This document shows, piece after piece, positions 8,208 through 18,463 of a stretch of DNA of 55,248 nt (positions within the stretch are counted from its first letter, which is position 1; each line of letters starts with the position of its first letter). The stretch comes from Burkholderiales bacterium (GTDB lineage: Bacteria; Pseudomonadota; Gammaproteobacteria; Burkholderiales; Burkholderiaceae_C). The stretch covers positions 1 to 55,248 of the forward strand of contig JANYCG010000093.1 of assembly GCA_025360385.1 (NCBI GenBank). The letters run 5' to 3'. The notes under the pieces are model-generated. The model saw nothing but the letters and a program-made list of their open reading frames with translations. It did not search any database and was not told where the DNA came from. The translations under genes were made by a program, and so were the position numbers.

Positions 8208-9376
8208 GTGGATGCCCTTTCCATGATCAATGTCGCGCTGCCATGGCGCGAGCCCAGCAGGCCGCCCATGCCTTGGGCCAGCGCCAGTGTGCAGTTGGGC
8301 ACCTGGACTTTGGGATGCGCTTCGCCGCGTAACTGGCGCACCGCCTCGATCACCTTGGTGATGCCGCCCCGATTGGCTGGGTGGTTGTTGCACAGGCCGC
8401 CGCCGTCGGTGTTGAAGGGCAATTTACCCACGCCCGAGATCAAATTGCCGTCGGCCACAAATTTGCCGCCTTCGCCCTTTTTGCAAAAGCCAAGGTCTTC
8501 AAGCTGCATCAGCACGGTGATGGTGAAGCTGTCATAAATCGAAGCGTACTGGATATCCGCGGGTTTGACACCCGCCTCTTGAAATGCACGCGGGCCCGAC
8601 ACGGCAGCGCCCGACCAGGACAAATCCACCTTGCCGCCCAGTTGCCCCTTGATGTATTCCCCGGCCCCCAACAAGTTGATGACCGGGCGCTTGAGCGAAC
8701 GGGCGATCTCTGGGCGCACCACCAGCAGCGCACCGCCACCATCGCTGACCACACAGCAATCAAGCTTGTGCAGCGGGTCCGAGATCATGGGTGAATCCAG
8801 CACCTCTTGTACGCTCACCACGTCACGCAGCATGGCATGCGGGTTGTACTGGGCATGGACGGACGCGGCCACCTTGATCCAAGCCAGCTGATCTGCGGTG
8901 GTGCCAAATTCGTACATGTGGCGGGCGGCCGCCAACGCGTACATGTTGACGGTGACTGGGCCAAACGGAGCCTCCCAGGGGACGTCTGGTGTGGCGGCAG
9001 AGACGATGCGCGGTGCCAGGCCACTGGAGCCTTCGCTGCGTGGGCGGCCTGCCAGGGTGATCAATGCCACATCGCACTTGCCCAAGGCAATGGCCTGGGC
9101 GGCATGGGCAACGTGGATCAGGTAGGACGAGCCACCCGTGTCGGTGCTGTCAACATGTCGGACTTTCAGGTTCAGGTAGTCAGCCATGTTGTTGGCACCC
9201 ATGCCGGGCGCGTCACCGGCACAGAAGTAGCCATCCACGTCGTGCAGGCTCAGGCCGGCATCTGCCAGCACGCCCTTGGCGCATTCTGCGTGCAACTGGG
9301 CCACGGTTTTGTCGGGCGCTTTGCGTGTGGGGTGTTCGTATGCGCCGGCAATGCAGGCTTTATTTTTGAGGGTCAA
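8204..9376 (-). CDS. Thiolase-like protein (SCP2-type acetyl-CoA acetyltransferase family)
   Basis: 390 residues, thiolase fold (GAYEHPTRKAPDKTVAQLHAE at the start; NNHPANRGG and GGLLGSRHGSATLIMER at the end). The region that normally carries the acylated cysteine reads DTGGSSYLIH, with no cysteine, as in many SCP2-like thiolase partners of DUF35 proteins. It may therefore catalyse retro-aldol or related C-C cleavage of acyl-CoA rather than thiolysis; this is inference. The start is TTG at 9376 behind GGGAG. It is first of a coupled set thiolase-DUF35-ligase; the AMACR-type gene upstream is 63 bp away, so the four genes may be one operon. Confidence 0.9.
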   Translation of the reverse strand: MTLKNKACIAGAYEHPTRKAPDKTVAQLHAECAKGVLADAGLSLHDVDGYFCAGDAPGMGANNMADYLNLKVRHVDSTDTGGSSYLIHVAHAAQAIALGKCDVALITLAGRPRSEGSSGLAPRIVSAATPDVPWEAPFGPVTVNMYALAAARHMYEFGTTADQLAWIKVAASVHAQYNPHAMLRDVVSVQEVLDSPMISDPLHKLDCCVVSDGGGALLVVRPEIARSLKRPVINLLGAGEYIKGQLGGKVDLSWSGAAVSGPRAFQEAGVKPADIQYASIYDSFTITVLMQLEDLGFCKKGEGGKFVADGNLISGVGKLPFNTDGGGLCNNHPANRGGITKVIEAVRQLRGEAHPKVQVPNCTLALAQGMGGLLGSRHGSATLIMERAST

Positions 9377-9439
9377 TTTTTTCTCCCGTGAAGAAAATGG
9401 ATTGGCAATGGATTGGCAATGGATGGCGCGGCGCGGGTG

Positions 9440-10570
9440 TCAGGCCCAGCGCGACAACACTTCGGCGAACGTGGCGGCGGTGGTTGGCGCAGGCCCTTGA
9501 ATGGCCGATGCAGTGCGCGAAAAACGCGGCGCGGGGGCAGGATGGCTCACGCCTTGAACGTCAACAAAGGCATTGCGCGCCACATTGTGCGGATGCTGCT
9601 TCGCTTCGCTCAAGGGCAGAATCGGCGCAAAACACACGTCGGTTCCCTCCAGCGCCTCGCACCACTGGACCCGACTGCGTGTCTTGAAAATACGTTCGAA
9701 TTCAGCCCGCAGCTCAGACCAGCGCGTGCGGTCATGCTGCACATTGCGCAATGGGGGCGCAACACCCAGTCGCTCGCACATGTCGGCAAAAAATTGCGGT
9801 TCGATGGGGCCAATGCTGATGTGTTTGGCGTCCTGCGTTTCATACACGCCATAGTAGGGCGCACCGCCGTCCAGCATGTTGCTGCCGCGCTCTTCCTTGA
9901 ACATGCCGCGCAGGCTCATGGTGGAAAACATGGTCATCAAGGACAACACGCCGTCGGTGATGGCGGCATCGACCACCTGGCCTTTGCCCGAGCTGCGCGC
10001 CTCCAGCAAGGCCGACACAATGCCCAGCGCCAGGTACAGACTACCGCCGCCAAAGTCGCCGATCAGATTGAGCGGCGGCACGGGCGGTCCGCCCGCCGGG
10101 CCAATCGCGTCCAGCGCACCGGTGATCGAGATGTAATTGATGTCATGGCCAGCCGCCTGTGCCAGCGGCCCCTCCTGGCCCCAGCCCGTCATGCGGCCAT
10201 ACACCAGTTTGGGGTTGAGCGCTGCCACCGCCTCAGGGCCCAGGCCCAGGCGCTCCATCACGCCAGGGCGAAAGCCTTCGACCAGTGCGTCGGCGTGCGC
10301 CAGCAGGGACAGCACTTTTTGCTGGTCGTCAGGATTTTTAAGGTCCGCCAACACCGTGGTGCGCCCGCGCCCTGCCAAATCAGTCGGGCCGCCCAAGCGT
10401 ATACCGGCACGGTCGACCCGGATCACATCGGCCCCCATGTCCGACAGCAGCATGCAGGCAAATGGCCCAGGGCCGATGCCTGCGAACTCGACAATGCGGA
10501 TGCCCGCAAGGGGGCCGCAGAAGGGGCCTCCCGCTGTCGCGCCAAAGGGCGAGTGGGTGCTGCTTGCCAA
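9440..10570 (-). CDS. CoA-transferase family III protein, alpha-methylacyl-CoA racemase type
   Basis: About 376 residues, CaiB/BaiF (family III) fold. GIRIVEFAGIGPGPFACMLLSDMGADVIRVDR is the AMACR-type opening; H142 (AAGHDINYIS) and D172 (NLIGDFGGG) match the racemase catalytic pair. The enzyme would epimerise 2-methylacyl-CoA thioesters ahead of beta-oxidation, which fits the thiolase/DUF35 genes downstream. The frame extends upstream to 10792, but that stretch does not resemble the family; TTG 10570 lies behind GAGGAGAA at good spacing and is chosen. A carnitine- or other CoA-transferase role is less likely. Confidence 0.88.
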   Translation of the reverse strand: MASSTHSPFGATAGGPFCGPLAGIRIVEFAGIGPGPFACMLLSDMGADVIRVDRAGIRLGGPTDLAGRGRTTVLADLKNPDDQQKVLSLLAHADALVEGFRPGVMERLGLGPEAVAALNPKLVYGRMTGWGQEGPLAQAAGHDINYISITGALDAIGPAGGPPVPPLNLIGDFGGGSLYLALGIVSALLEARSSGKGQVVDAAITDGVLSLMTMFSTMSLRGMFKEERGSNMLDGGAPYYGVYETQDAKHISIGPIEPQFFADMCERLGVAPPLRNVQHDRTRWSELRAEFERIFKTRSRVQWCEALEGTDVCFAPILPLSEAKQHPHNVARNAFVDVQGVSHPAPAPRFSRTASAIQGPAPTTAATFAEVLSRWA

Positions 10571-10729
10571 TGTGTTCTCCTCAGAATTGAACTCGAATGG
10601 TATAGCGGTTTTGTGCCAGCCCGCCGGGTAGCGGCTGATATGCTCGGCCATCTGCCAGAGCTGGCTTGCAAGGCCACCGCACCAGACAGGATCAGCAGGA
10701 TAAATACCCCGATATTGCCGCATCAACAA

Positions 10730-11016
10730 GTCAAAGCCCAGGCCACGCCGCCTGGCCTTGTGGCCGATGCGGATATCGCAACGTTTGCCCAAGCCAATGG
10801 CATTGACAAATTCAAACTGGCCAATGCCAAGGCCAGTTTCACAGGCGCCACCAAAGTAGCATGGCCAACCCGCTTATCGCAGCCTATCCAATCGAAGGCG
10901 TCCCCACATTTGGCATCGACGGGCAGTTCGTGAGGTCGCCGGAATTGGCCAATGGAGAGGATCAGGCTTTGCGCGTCGCCGAAGCGCTGATCCGAAGGGC
11001 TAAGACTTCAAGTTGA
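10730..11016 (+). pseudogene. DsbA-like thioredoxin-fold remnant (C-terminal part, frameshifted)
   Basis: Between two minus-strand genes the plus strand reads DADIATFAQANGIDKFKLANAKASFTGATKVA to about 10858 in one frame, then from 10861 in another frame MANPLIAAYPIEGVPTFGIDGQFVRSPELA and on to a stop at 11014-11016. Joined, this matches the C-terminal part of DsbA-type thiol oxidoreductases (helical QGxDK region, cis-proline loop GVPT, then a short strand and helix). A one-base deletion near 10858 explains the shift. The N-terminal CXXC half is absent, so this is a decayed gene fragment. It occupies most of the 10571-11028 gap. Confidence 0.65.
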
Positions 11017-11028
11017 CAGGCCCTGCGG

Positions 11029-13266
11029 TCAAACTTGCGCAGCTTCCAGAACAGCGTTGAAGGTGGGGCTCGGGCGCATGACAGTCGTCACCTTCTGCGG
11101 GTCAGCCATGTAGTAGCCGCCGATATCGACAGGCTTGCCTTGCACGGCTTTGAACTCGTCGGTGATCTTCTGCTCGTTCTCGGCCAGCGCTTTGGCCAGA
11201 GGCGCGAAATGGGCCTGCAAGGCCTTGTCTTGCGACTGCGCAGCCAGTTCCTGCGCCCAGTACATGGCCAGGTAAAACTGGCTGCCGCGGTTGTCCAGCT
11301 GGCCGGTCTTGGGTGACGGGCCCTTGTTGTTGTCCAACAGCTTGCCAGTGGCGTCGTCCAGCGTCTTGGCCAGAACCTTGGCTTTCTCGTTGCCGGTCTT
11401 GATGCCAAGATCTTCCAGCGACACGGCCAGAGCCATGAACTCGCCCAGGGAATCCCAGCGCAGGTGGTTTTCTTCCACCAGTTGCTGCACGTGCTTGGGC
11501 GCAGAGCCGCCAGCCCCTGTTTCGTACATGCCGCCGCCGGCCATGAGCGGCACCACCGAAAGCATCTTGGCGCTGGTGCCCAGCTCCATGATGGGGAACA
11601 GGTCGGTCAAATAATCGCGCAGGATGTTGCCGGTCGCGCTGATGGTGTCCTGGCCGCGGACCACGCGCTCCAGCGTGTAACGCATGGCACGTACCTGGCT
11701 CATGATCTGGATGTCCAGGCCGGTCGTGTCGTGCTCGTGCAGGTACATCTTGACCTTGGTGATCAGTTGGGCCTCGTGCGGGCGGTAAGCATCGAGCCAG
11801 AACACAACCGGCATGCCGGAGTTGCGCGCCCGCGTGACAGCCAGCTTGACCCAGTCGCGGATGGCGGCGTCTTTGACCTGGCACATGCGCCAGATGTCAC
11901 CCGCTTCCACGTTCTCGCTCAACAACACCTCGCCCGTTGCCAGGTCGGTGATGTTGGCAATGCCGTCCTCAGAAATCTCGAAGGTCTTGTCGTGCGAACC
12001 GTATTCCTCGGCCTGCTGAGCCATCAGGCCGACATTGGGCACCGTGCCCATGGTGCGCGGGTCGAAGGCGCCATGCCACTTACAGAAATTGATGATCTCC
12101 TGGTAGATGCGGGCGAAGGTCGATTCAGGCATCACGGCCTTGACGTCTTTCAGGCGGCCATCGGCGCCCCACATCTTGCCGCCATTGCGGATCATGGCGG
12201 GCATGGACGCGTCCACAATCACGTCGTTGGGTGAGTGGAAGTTGGTGATGCCCTTGGCCGAGTCCACCATGGCCAGCTCGGGGCGGTATTCGTGGCAGGC
12301 GTGTAGGTCGCGCTTGATCTCGTCCTGCTTGCTCTGTGGCAGGGTGCTGATTTTGTCGTACAGGTTGGCCATGCCGTTGTTGACATTGACGCCCAGTTCG
12401 TCAAAAAGTTTGCCGTGTTTGGCAAAGGCGTCCTTGTAGAAAATCTTGACGCAGTGGCCGAACACGATGGGGTGCGAGACCTTCATCATGGTCGCCTTGA
12501 CGTGCAGCGAGAACATCACGCCCGTCTTGTAAGCGTCGTTGATTTCTTTCTCGTAGAACTCCACCAGCGCTTTTTTGCTCATGAACATGCTGTCGATGAC
12601 CTCGCGGTCCAGCAGGGAGACCTTGGGCTTGAGCACGATGGCCTTGCCACTCTTGGTGATCAGCTCCATCTTGACGTCGCGCGCCCGGCCCAGCGTGATG
12701 GACTTTTCGCCGTGGTAAAAGTCGCCGGCGTGCATGTGGGACACATGCGAGCGCGAGGCCTGGCTCCACTCCGCCATGCTGTGCGGGTTCTTGCGGGCGT
12801 ATTCCTTGACAGCCCTGGGCGCGCGGCGGTCGGAATTGCCTTCACGCAGCACCGGGTTCACGGCACTGCCCAGGCACTTGTTGTAACGCAGGCGGATGGC
12901 TTTGTCTTCATCGTTTTGCGGGCTCTCGGGGTAGTCGGGCAGCTTATACGCCTTGCCTTGCAGCTCGCGGATGGCGCTGATCAGCTGGTTTTGCGAGGCG
13001 CTGATGTTGGGCAGCTTGATGATATTGGTGTCAGGCAGCAGGGTCAGGCGGCCGAGTTCGGCCAGGTTGTCGGGCACCTGCTGCGCGTCGGTCAGAAATT
13101 CGGGGAACTCGCCCAGCACCCGGGCCGCCACCGAAATATCACTCTGGGCCACTTCAATGCCGGCCGGCGCGGCGAAGGTGCGGATTACCGGCAGGAAGGC
13201 GAAAGTCGCCAGCATCGGCGCTTCATCGGTGAGGGTGTAAATGATTTTTGATTTGGCGGCAGACAT
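11029..13266 (-). CDS. icd: Monomeric NADP-dependent isocitrate dehydrogenase
   Basis: 745 residues, the size of the monomeric class (about 740), unrelated in length to the 45-kDa dimeric enzyme. It oxidatively decarboxylates isocitrate to 2-oxoglutarate in the TCA cycle. Recognisable stretches are [21 protein letters not shown] at the start, [11 protein letters not shown] (substrate loop), ANNxN-like NNGMANLY, and [33 protein letters not shown] near the C-terminus. The ATG at 13266 has GAGGA upstream; upstream in-frame codons are not family-like. It is divergent from the hut operon, so the 13267-13656 gap holds both promoters. Confidence 0.97.
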   Translation of the reverse strand: MSAAKSKIIYTLTDEAPMLATFAFLPVIRTFAAPAGIEVAQSDISVAARVLGEFPEFLTDAQQVPDNLAELGRLTLLPDTNIIKLPNISASQNQLISAIRELQGKAYKLPDYPESPQNDEDKAIRLRYNKCLGSAVNPVLREGNSDRRAPRAVKEYARKNPHSMAEWSQASRSHVSHMHAGDFYHGEKSITLGRARDVKMELITKSGKAIVLKPKVSLLDREVIDSMFMSKKALVEFYEKEINDAYKTGVMFSLHVKATMMKVSHPIVFGHCVKIFYKDAFAKHGKLFDELGVNVNNGMANLYDKISTLPQSKQDEIKRDLHACHEYRPELAMVDSAKGITNFHSPNDVIVDASMPAMIRNGGKMWGADGRLKDVKAVMPESTFARIYQEIINFCKWHGAFDPRTMGTVPNVGLMAQQAEEYGSHDKTFEISEDGIANITDLATGEVLLSENVEAGDIWRMCQVKDAAIRDWVKLAVTRARNSGMPVVFWLDAYRPHEAQLITKVKMYLHEHDTTGLDIQIMSQVRAMRYTLERVVRGQDTISATGNILRDYLTDLFPIMELGTSAKMLSVVPLMAGGGMYETGAGGSAPKHVQQLVEENHLRWDSLGEFMALAVSLEDLGIKTGNEKAKVLAKTLDDATGKLLDNNKGPSPKTGQLDNRGSQFYLAMYWAQELAAQSQDKALQAHFAPLAKALAENEQKITDEFKAVQGKPVDIGGYYMADPQKVTTVMRPSPTFNAVLEAAQV

Positions 13267-13502
13267 GGGTGTCCTCGTGCGATTGGGTTGACCGGGTATG
13301 GGAAATGGTTTGTCGTTGCCGATGTTAAACGAGAGGCTGGCAAGGGCAGTTGAATCGACATTTTCGGGGCACCGGTAACGAGCCGATGCGGCGATTGGCT
13401 TGGGCCAATGCACGCGGGGTTTCTGTGCGGGAGTCTGTCCGGCTTTTTTTTCAGCATCTCTATTGCCAATCCCGGAACTATTTCCGGAATGGGGTGACTG
13501 TA

Positions 13503-13516
13503 CTTGTATATACAAA
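13503..13516. promoter_or_regulatory. HutC-like operator 1
   Basis: CTTGTATATACAAA contains the perfect 12-bp palindrome TTGTATATACAA (13504-13515). The published HutC site of pseudomonads is of the form CTTGTATGTACAAG, so this is a very close match upstream of hutC. Binding would repress the hut promoter until urocanate is present. Confidence 0.7.
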
Positions 13517-13528
13517 TACAGTCAGTAG

Positions 13529-13558
13529 AATAAACCTAGGGTTTTCACTAGGTTTATT
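13529..13558. repeat. 10-bp perfect inverted repeat between icd and hutC
   Basis: AATAAACCTA (13529-13538) and TAGGTTTATT (13549-13558) are exact mirror arms with a 10-bp loop, between the two HutC-like sites. It may form a stem-loop in the hut leader or be part of an operator. The rest of the 13267-13656 gap is AT-rich from about 13520 on and shows no gene. Confidence 0.55.
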
Positions 13559-13615
13559 TTAAATAAATAAATAGAAATATACCAATAGAAAAATAAATTT
13601 GTCCTGTTTATTTAA

Positions 13616-13628
13616 TTGTCTATACAAG
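13616..13628. promoter_or_regulatory. HutC-like operator 2
   Basis: TTGTCTATACAAG lies 28 bp before the hutC ATG and matches the first operator except at one palindrome position. Two sites about 112 bp apart suggest autoregulation of hutC, possibly with looping. Confidence 0.6.
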
Positions 13629-13656
13629 TCTATCAAACCGAACTAAAATAACAGAT

Positions 13657-14355
13657 ATGAAACCGGCATATCTGCAAGTCAAAGAGTTCATCCAGCAGCA
13701 CATCAGTTCTGGCGAATGGCGTCCGGGTGACCCCGTACCCAGTGAGGCCACGCTGATGCAGCAGTTCGAAATCAGCCGCATGACGGTGAACCGGGCGCTG
13801 CGGGAGCTCAATTCAGAGGGCATGGTGAAGCGGGTGCAGGGACTGGGCAGTTTCGTGGCCGAGCTGCATCGCATTTCGTCGAGTCTGCATCTGCGCGATA
13901 TTCAGGAGGAAGTGGTGGAGCGAGGGCACGTGCACAGTGCCAGGGTGCTGTTATCCCAGGCAGAAAAAGCATCTGCCGAAGTCGCCCAGTCGCTCGGTTT
14001 GCGGGCGGGGGCGCGGGTGTTCCACACCGTGATCGTGCATCTGGAAAACGGCGTACCGATCCAGTACGAGGACCGCCACGTCAATCCGGCGGTGTCCCCC
14101 GGCTACCTGGAAACCAACTTCGTCAAGACCACGCCCACCGCCCATCTTCTCAAGGAGGCACCGTTGACGGAAGCCCATTACTCGATTGAAGCCTGCCTGC
14201 CCACGCCGGACCAGGCCCGCTATCTGGACGTCGCGCCGCATGAAGCCTGCCTGGCCATGGCACGGCGCACGGTCAGTGGCAAGCATGTGGCCAGCGTGGT
14301 GCGCCTGGTCTATCCAGGTTCGCGCTACAGTTTTGCGGGGAAGTTTCAGGCATGA
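13657..14355 (+). CDS. hutC: Histidine utilisation repressor, GntR/HutC family
   Basis: 232 residues. Residues 1-70 form a GntR winged helix (YLQVKEFIQQHISSGEWRPGDPVPSEATLMQQFEISRMTVNRALRELNSEGM), followed by a UTRA ligand domain (about 85-230) that in this family binds urocanate. It should repress the hut genes in the absence of histidine. It is first of the operon; its stop overlaps hutD by 4 bp. The operon leader contains two HutC-type palindromes. No strong Shine-Dalgarno sequence is visible before ATG 13657. Confidence 0.95.
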   Translation: MKPAYLQVKEFIQQHISSGEWRPGDPVPSEATLMQQFEISRMTVNRALRELNSEGMVKRVQGLGSFVAELHRISSSLHLRDIQEEVVERGHVHSARVLLSQAEKASAEVAQSLGLRAGARVFHTVIVHLENGVPIQYEDRHVNPAVSPGYLETNFVKTTPTAHLLKEAPLTEAHYSIEACLPTPDQARYLDVAPHEACLAMARRTVSGKHVASVVRLVYPGSRYSFAGKFQA

Positions 14356-15011
14356 ATCACTGGAACACCCACCATCTGACGGACGTTAAACCCACGCCCT
14401 GGCGCAATGGTGCCGGCCTGACGCGCGAACTGGTGGTCTGGCCCGCACAGGGAGACTGGCGCTGGCGCATGTCCGTGGCCGATGTGGTGGCAGGTGGCCC
14501 CTTTTCGCGCTTTGAGGGCATCACGCGCTGGTTTGCCGTTTTGACAGGTTCCGGCGTCGTGCTGAACATCCGGCATCAGCCCGCAAAAACGCAAACGCAA
14601 CCGGACAAGTGCAGAGAGCACCGGCTGACCCCGGCGGCTGCGCCGCTGTGTTTCGACGGGGGTGACGCGACGGACTGTCAGCTCATTCAGGGGCCGACGC
14701 AGGATTTCAACCTCATGCTGCACGCCGACTGTCAGCCAGCCCTCATGCTGCGCGTGAACGGGCAGCTCATGCAGCGCGTGCCAGCGGGAAAAACCATTGC
14801 CGTCTACGCGATTGACGCGGCAGCCAGTGTGCAATGGGATGCCGAACCTGCCGACGATGAGCCTGTCAACCGGGAGCATGTAGGTAGTGAACAGACTCGC
14901 GACCTCCGTTTTGAAGTCCCCGCCAATACCTTGTGCTGGCGAGTCCTCAATCAGGCGGCCACAGTGCGTGTCAAGGCGGTCAACGCCTTGTGGATGGAGC
15001 TAACAACATGA
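14352..15011 (+). CDS. hutD: HutD/Ves family protein
   Basis: 219 residues, cupin-like HutD family ([51 protein letters not shown]). HutD accompanies hut operons and is thought to tune flux through histidine breakdown; its exact activity is not established. It overlaps hutC and hutI by 4 bp each, so translation is coupled. A stretch around residues 75-100 ([16 protein letters not shown]) looks like an extra loop compared with the rest of the fold. Confidence 0.85.
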   Translation: MNHWNTHHLTDVKPTPWRNGAGLTRELVVWPAQGDWRWRMSVADVVAGGPFSRFEGITRWFAVLTGSGVVLNIRHQPAKTQTQPDKCREHRLTPAAAPLCFDGGDATDCQLIQGPTQDFNLMLHADCQPALMLRVNGQLMQRVPAGKTIAVYAIDAAASVQWDAEPADDEPVNREHVGSEQTRDLRFEVPANTLCWRVLNQAATVRVKAVNALWMELTT

Positions 15012-16234
15012 CTTTGCAACTCTGGACAAACTGTCGCGCTGCCACCATGGCCTCGGGTGCCGCGCAGCCCTATGGTCTGATTGACGATGCTGCTCTGGTT
15101 ACAGACGGCGAAACGCTGGCCTGGGTTGGCGTGCGCGGCGAGGTGCCAGAGTCGCTGGCACGGCGCTGTACGGTTCACCACGACGCGGGTGGCGCGCTCA
15201 TCACGCCGGGGCTGATCGATTGCCACACCCACCTGGTTTACGGGGGTGACCGCGCTGCTGAATTTGAGCTTCGCCTCAACGGGGCCACCTATGAGGAACT
15301 TGCCCGTGCCGGCGGGGGGATTGCATCCACCGTACGGGCCACCCGCGCGGCCAGTACCGACGAATTGCTCACCGTTAGCGCCCGGCGCCTGCAGCGCTTG
15401 ATGAACGAGGGCGTGACCACGGTAGAAATCAAGTCCGGCTACGGTCTAGCGCTGGCGCACGAACGCAAGTGCCTGCAAGTGGCGCGAAGCCTGGGCCAGA
15501 ACCGGGCCGTGGAGGTTCGCACCACCTTCCTGGGTGCCCACGCCCTGCCTCCCGAGTTCGCGGGCCGCGCCGATGACTATGTGGACACCGTGCTGGACAT
15601 GCTGGCCCTGCTACATGCCGAAGGCCTGGTGGATGCAGTTGACGGCTTTTGCGAGCACATCGCCTTCAGCACCACCCAGATACGGCGTGTGTTTGATGCC
15701 GCCCGGCAAGCCGGTTTGCCGGTGAAGCTTCATGCGGAACAACTCAGCGACAGTGGCGGTGCCCAAATGGCCGCGAGTTATGGCGCGCTGAGCTGCGACC
15801 ATCTGGAGTGGCTGTCGGAAGAAGGTGCTCGCGCCATGGCGCGGGTCGGCACAGTGGCGGTTTTGCTGCCCGGCGCGTTTTATTTTTTGCGGGAAACCAA
15901 ACTTCCACCCTTTGACTGGCTGCGCAAGCATGGCGTGCCCATGGCGATTGCAACCGATTGCAACCCCGGCAGCTCGCCGGGTACATCGCTGCTGCTCATG
16001 CTCAATATGGCCTGCACCCTGTTCCGGCTGACGCCTGAAGAAGCACTGGCCGGCGTCACGCGCCATGCCGCCACGGCGCTGGGCTTGCCAGACCGGGGCA
16101 CACTTGCTGCCGGTCAGCGCGCTGACTTCGTGTTGTGGGATGTGCAACGCCCTGCAGAACTAGCGTATGCCATGGGTAGTAATCCGCGTATCCAGACCGT
16201 CTTCAAGGGCAAAGCCGAAGGAGCTTCGACATGA
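15008..16234 (+). CDS. hutI: Imidazolonepropionase
   Basis: 408 residues, amidohydrolase superfamily. It hydrolyses 4-imidazolone-5-propanoate to N-formimidoyl-L-glutamate, the third step of histidine degradation. Metal and catalytic residues are visible: H73 and H75 in [10 protein letters not shown], the [10 protein letters not shown] histidine, CDHLEW, and the aspartate in [13 protein letters not shown] 15008 overlaps the hutD stop as ATGA and gives the family-typical N-terminus; the frame is open upstream but that stretch belongs to hutD. Confidence 0.97.
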   Translation: MTLQLWTNCRAATMASGAAQPYGLIDDAALVTDGETLAWVGVRGEVPESLARRCTVHHDAGGALITPGLIDCHTHLVYGGDRAAEFELRLNGATYEELARAGGGIASTVRATRAASTDELLTVSARRLQRLMNEGVTTVEIKSGYGLALAHERKCLQVARSLGQNRAVEVRTTFLGAHALPPEFAGRADDYVDTVLDMLALLHAEGLVDAVDGFCEHIAFSTTQIRRVFDAARQAGLPVKLHAEQLSDSGGAQMAASYGALSCDHLEWLSEEGARAMARVGTVAVLLPGAFYFLRETKLPPFDWLRKHGVPMAIATDCNPGSSPGTSLLLMLNMACTLFRLTPEEALAGVTRHAATALGLPDRGTLAAGQRADFVLWDVQRPAELAYAMGSNPRIQTVFKGKAEGAST

Positions 16235-17037
16235 CTTCAACCCATACCCTGACGCAGGGGCACATTCCCCTGCTGGTCAGCATGCCGCACGTCGGCACAT
16301 CCATCCCCGACGAGTTGCAAAGCTGCTACGCCAGCCGCGCGCTGGGCGTGGAAGACACCGACTGGCACCTGCCGCGTCTGTATGCGTTTCTCCAGGAAAT
16401 GGGGGCCAGTGTGCTGGTTCCTCATTTTTCGCGTTACGTGATTGACCTCAACCGGCCACCGGACGATGCTCCCATGTATCCGGGCGCGTCCAATACCGAA
16501 CTGTGTCCCACACGCTTCTTCACGGGTGACCCGCTCTACCTAGGCGGTCAGGCACCGGATGCGCAGGAGCGCGTGCGCCGTCGCACCCACTTCTGGCAGC
16601 CCTACCATGACGCCTTGTCAGCCGAGTTGGCGCGCATCAAGGCGGAGCATGGATTTGCCCTGCTGTGGGACGCGCACAGCATTCGCTCTGAAATTCCCTG
16701 GCTGTTTGAAGGCCGCCTGCCGGATCTCAACCTGGGCACGGCGGCCGGCGCCAGCGCCGACCCGCGCATTGGCCAAAGCGTGCTGGCCACCTGCTCGCAG
16801 TCGCCGCACTACAGCGCCGTACTCAACGGTCGCTTCAAGGGGGGCTACATCACGCGGCACTACGGCCAGCCGGCGCAAAACGTGCACGCCATCCAGCTAG
16901 AGATGTGCCAGAGCGCCTACATGCAGGAGGAGGCCCCTTTTTCCTACGACGAAACCAAGGCCCTCGCTGTCCAGCCATTGCTCAGAAAAATGGTTGAAAG
17001 CGCTCTGGAAACCTGCGTGAGATGTTATGAACAATGA
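16231..17037 (+). CDS. hutG: N-formylglutamate deformylase
   Basis: 268 residues, N-formylglutamate amidohydrolase family. It converts N-formyl-L-glutamate to glutamate plus formate, the last step of the five-step hut route. Motifs: [13 protein letters not shown] near the start, [33 protein letters not shown] and GGYITRHYG. It is coupled to hutI (4-bp overlap) and overlaps hutF by 11 bp. The formate it releases could feed the formate dehydrogenase encoded 2.4 kb downstream on the other strand. Confidence 0.95.
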   Translation: MTSTHTLTQGHIPLLVSMPHVGTSIPDELQSCYASRALGVEDTDWHLPRLYAFLQEMGASVLVPHFSRYVIDLNRPPDDAPMYPGASNTELCPTRFFTGDPLYLGGQAPDAQERVRRRTHFWQPYHDALSAELARIKAEHGFALLWDAHSIRSEIPWLFEGRLPDLNLGTAAGASADPRIGQSVLATCSQSPHYSAVLNGRFKGGYITRHYGQPAQNVHAIQLEMCQSAYMQEEAPFSYDETKALAVQPLLRKMVESALETCVRCYEQ

Positions 17038-18406
17038 AGCTAAAAAGTTCTTTGCGGCCCAGGCCTGGGTGAACGGCGCATGGCATTTTGGGGTCTTGCT
17101 GGAGGTGGATGCCAATGGCTGCTGGAGCCGCATCACACCCAAGCCCCTGGATCAGGAAAAAACCACCGCCACGCCCGTTGGCGGCCTGGTTTTGCCCGGT
17201 GTGGTCAATGCCCACGGCCATGCTTTTCAGCGCGCCATCGTTGGCTTGACCGAGCGGCGCAACCCTGGCGCGGGCGCGGCTGACGATTTCTGGAGCTGGC
17301 GCGACCGCATGTACTCTGCCGCCCTGCGGGTCAGCCCTGTGCAAATGGAGGCCATTGCCACCCAGCTGTATGGCGAACTGCTGGCCGGTGGCTATACCCA
17401 GGTTTGCGAGTTCCAGTACCTGCACAATGACATTGACGGCCAGCCCTATGCCAACCCGGAAGATATGTCGCTGGCGCTGGTCCGCGCCGCCCGACACACT
17501 GGCATGGGACTGACCCTGCTGCCCACGCTGTACATGCGCTCTGGCTTCACGGCCACCGGCTTGCGCGAGGATCAACGCCGCTTTGCGTCGACACCGCAGA
17601 GCATCATCCGCATCGTCGAAGCGCTGCAGAAACAAACGCAGGGCGACCGGCACATCAACGTGGGCGTGGCCATCCACTCTTTGCGTGCGGTGGCTCCCGA
17701 TGCCCTGAATCAGCTTGCCAATTACGCCAAACAAGCCCTGCTGCCGGTACACATCCACATTGCCGAGCAAACCCAGGAGGTGCAGGACTGTATGGCCCAC
17801 ACCGGGCAGCGCCCCATTCAATGGCTGCTGGACCATGTTGAGGTCGATGCACGCTGGAACCTGGTTCACGCCACGCACACGACACCCGCCGAATTGGCGG
17901 CCATCAGGCAGGCCGGCGCCAGTATCGTCATCTGCCCGGCCACCGAAGCCAATCTGGGCGACGGCGTGTTTGACTTGCCAGGCTACGCGGCGGTCGGCGG
18001 AACCTGGTCTATCGGTTCAGACAGCCACGTCACCCGGCACTGGAGCGAAGAACTGCGCCTGCTGGAATACTCGCAACGCTTTGTGCACCGCAAGCGCAAT
18101 GTGGCGGCGCAATGCCTGGGTGCCCAGAGCAGTGCGGCTGCCTTGCTGCAAGGTGCGCTGGCAGGCGGCAACGCCGCGACGGGTCTGTCGCTGGGTGGCA
18201 TTGCTGTGGGCCAGCGCGCCGATTTTTGCGTGATTGATGACAATTCGGGTGCCCTGCTGGGTGTTCCCCAAAGTCACAAACTGGACGCCCTGATTTTCTC
18301 CAGCCCGGACGCACGGCCCCAGGCGACCTACGTGGCAGGGCAGCTCGCGCCCGCGCCTTCCGGCACCGGGTTTGTTGAAGCGATGGCCTCGCTTTGGGGG
18401 CCTTAG
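17027..18406 (+). CDS. hutF: Formimidoylglutamate deiminase
   Basis: 459 residues, amidohydrolase superfamily. It deiminates N-formimidoyl-L-glutamate to N-formyl-L-glutamate and ammonia; with HutG this defines the five-enzyme route rather than the direct formiminoglutamase route. H63 and H65 (NAHGHAFQR), HIHIAEQTQE, LVHATHT and GSDSHVTRHWSEELRLLEYSQR are the expected metal and substrate motifs. ATG 17027 lies inside the end of hutG. No hutH or hutU follows, so the first two steps are encoded elsewhere. Confidence 0.95.
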   Translation: MNNEAKKFFAAQAWVNGAWHFGVLLEVDANGCWSRITPKPLDQEKTTATPVGGLVLPGVVNAHGHAFQRAIVGLTERRNPGAGAADDFWSWRDRMYSAALRVSPVQMEAIATQLYGELLAGGYTQVCEFQYLHNDIDGQPYANPEDMSLALVRAARHTGMGLTLLPTLYMRSGFTATGLREDQRRFASTPQSIIRIVEALQKQTQGDRHINVGVAIHSLRAVAPDALNQLANYAKQALLPVHIHIAEQTQEVQDCMAHTGQRPIQWLLDHVEVDARWNLVHATHTTPAELAAIRQAGASIVICPATEANLGDGVFDLPGYAAVGGTWSIGSDSHVTRHWSEELRLLEYSQRFVHRKRNVAAQCLGAQSSAAALLQGALAGGNAATGLSLGGIAVGQRADFCVIDDNSGALLGVPQSHKLDALIFSSPDARPQATYVAGQLAPAPSGTGFVEAMASLWGP

Positions 18407-18463
18407 GAGCCACGTCCACATAGCAGCCTCTCTTGACATTTGAGTGAATAAGCTGAGGCCAAT

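Noticed and set aside
9413-10933. 506-residue open frame on the plus strand opposite the AMACR-type gene
   Set aside because: Shadow of the minus-strand gene in GC-rich DNA; no family likeness except its last part, which is the dsbA-like remnant reported separately.
13529-13558. Simple rho-independent terminator
   Set aside because: The stem is AT-rich and lies between divergent promoters, upstream of both genes, where a terminator makes little sense.
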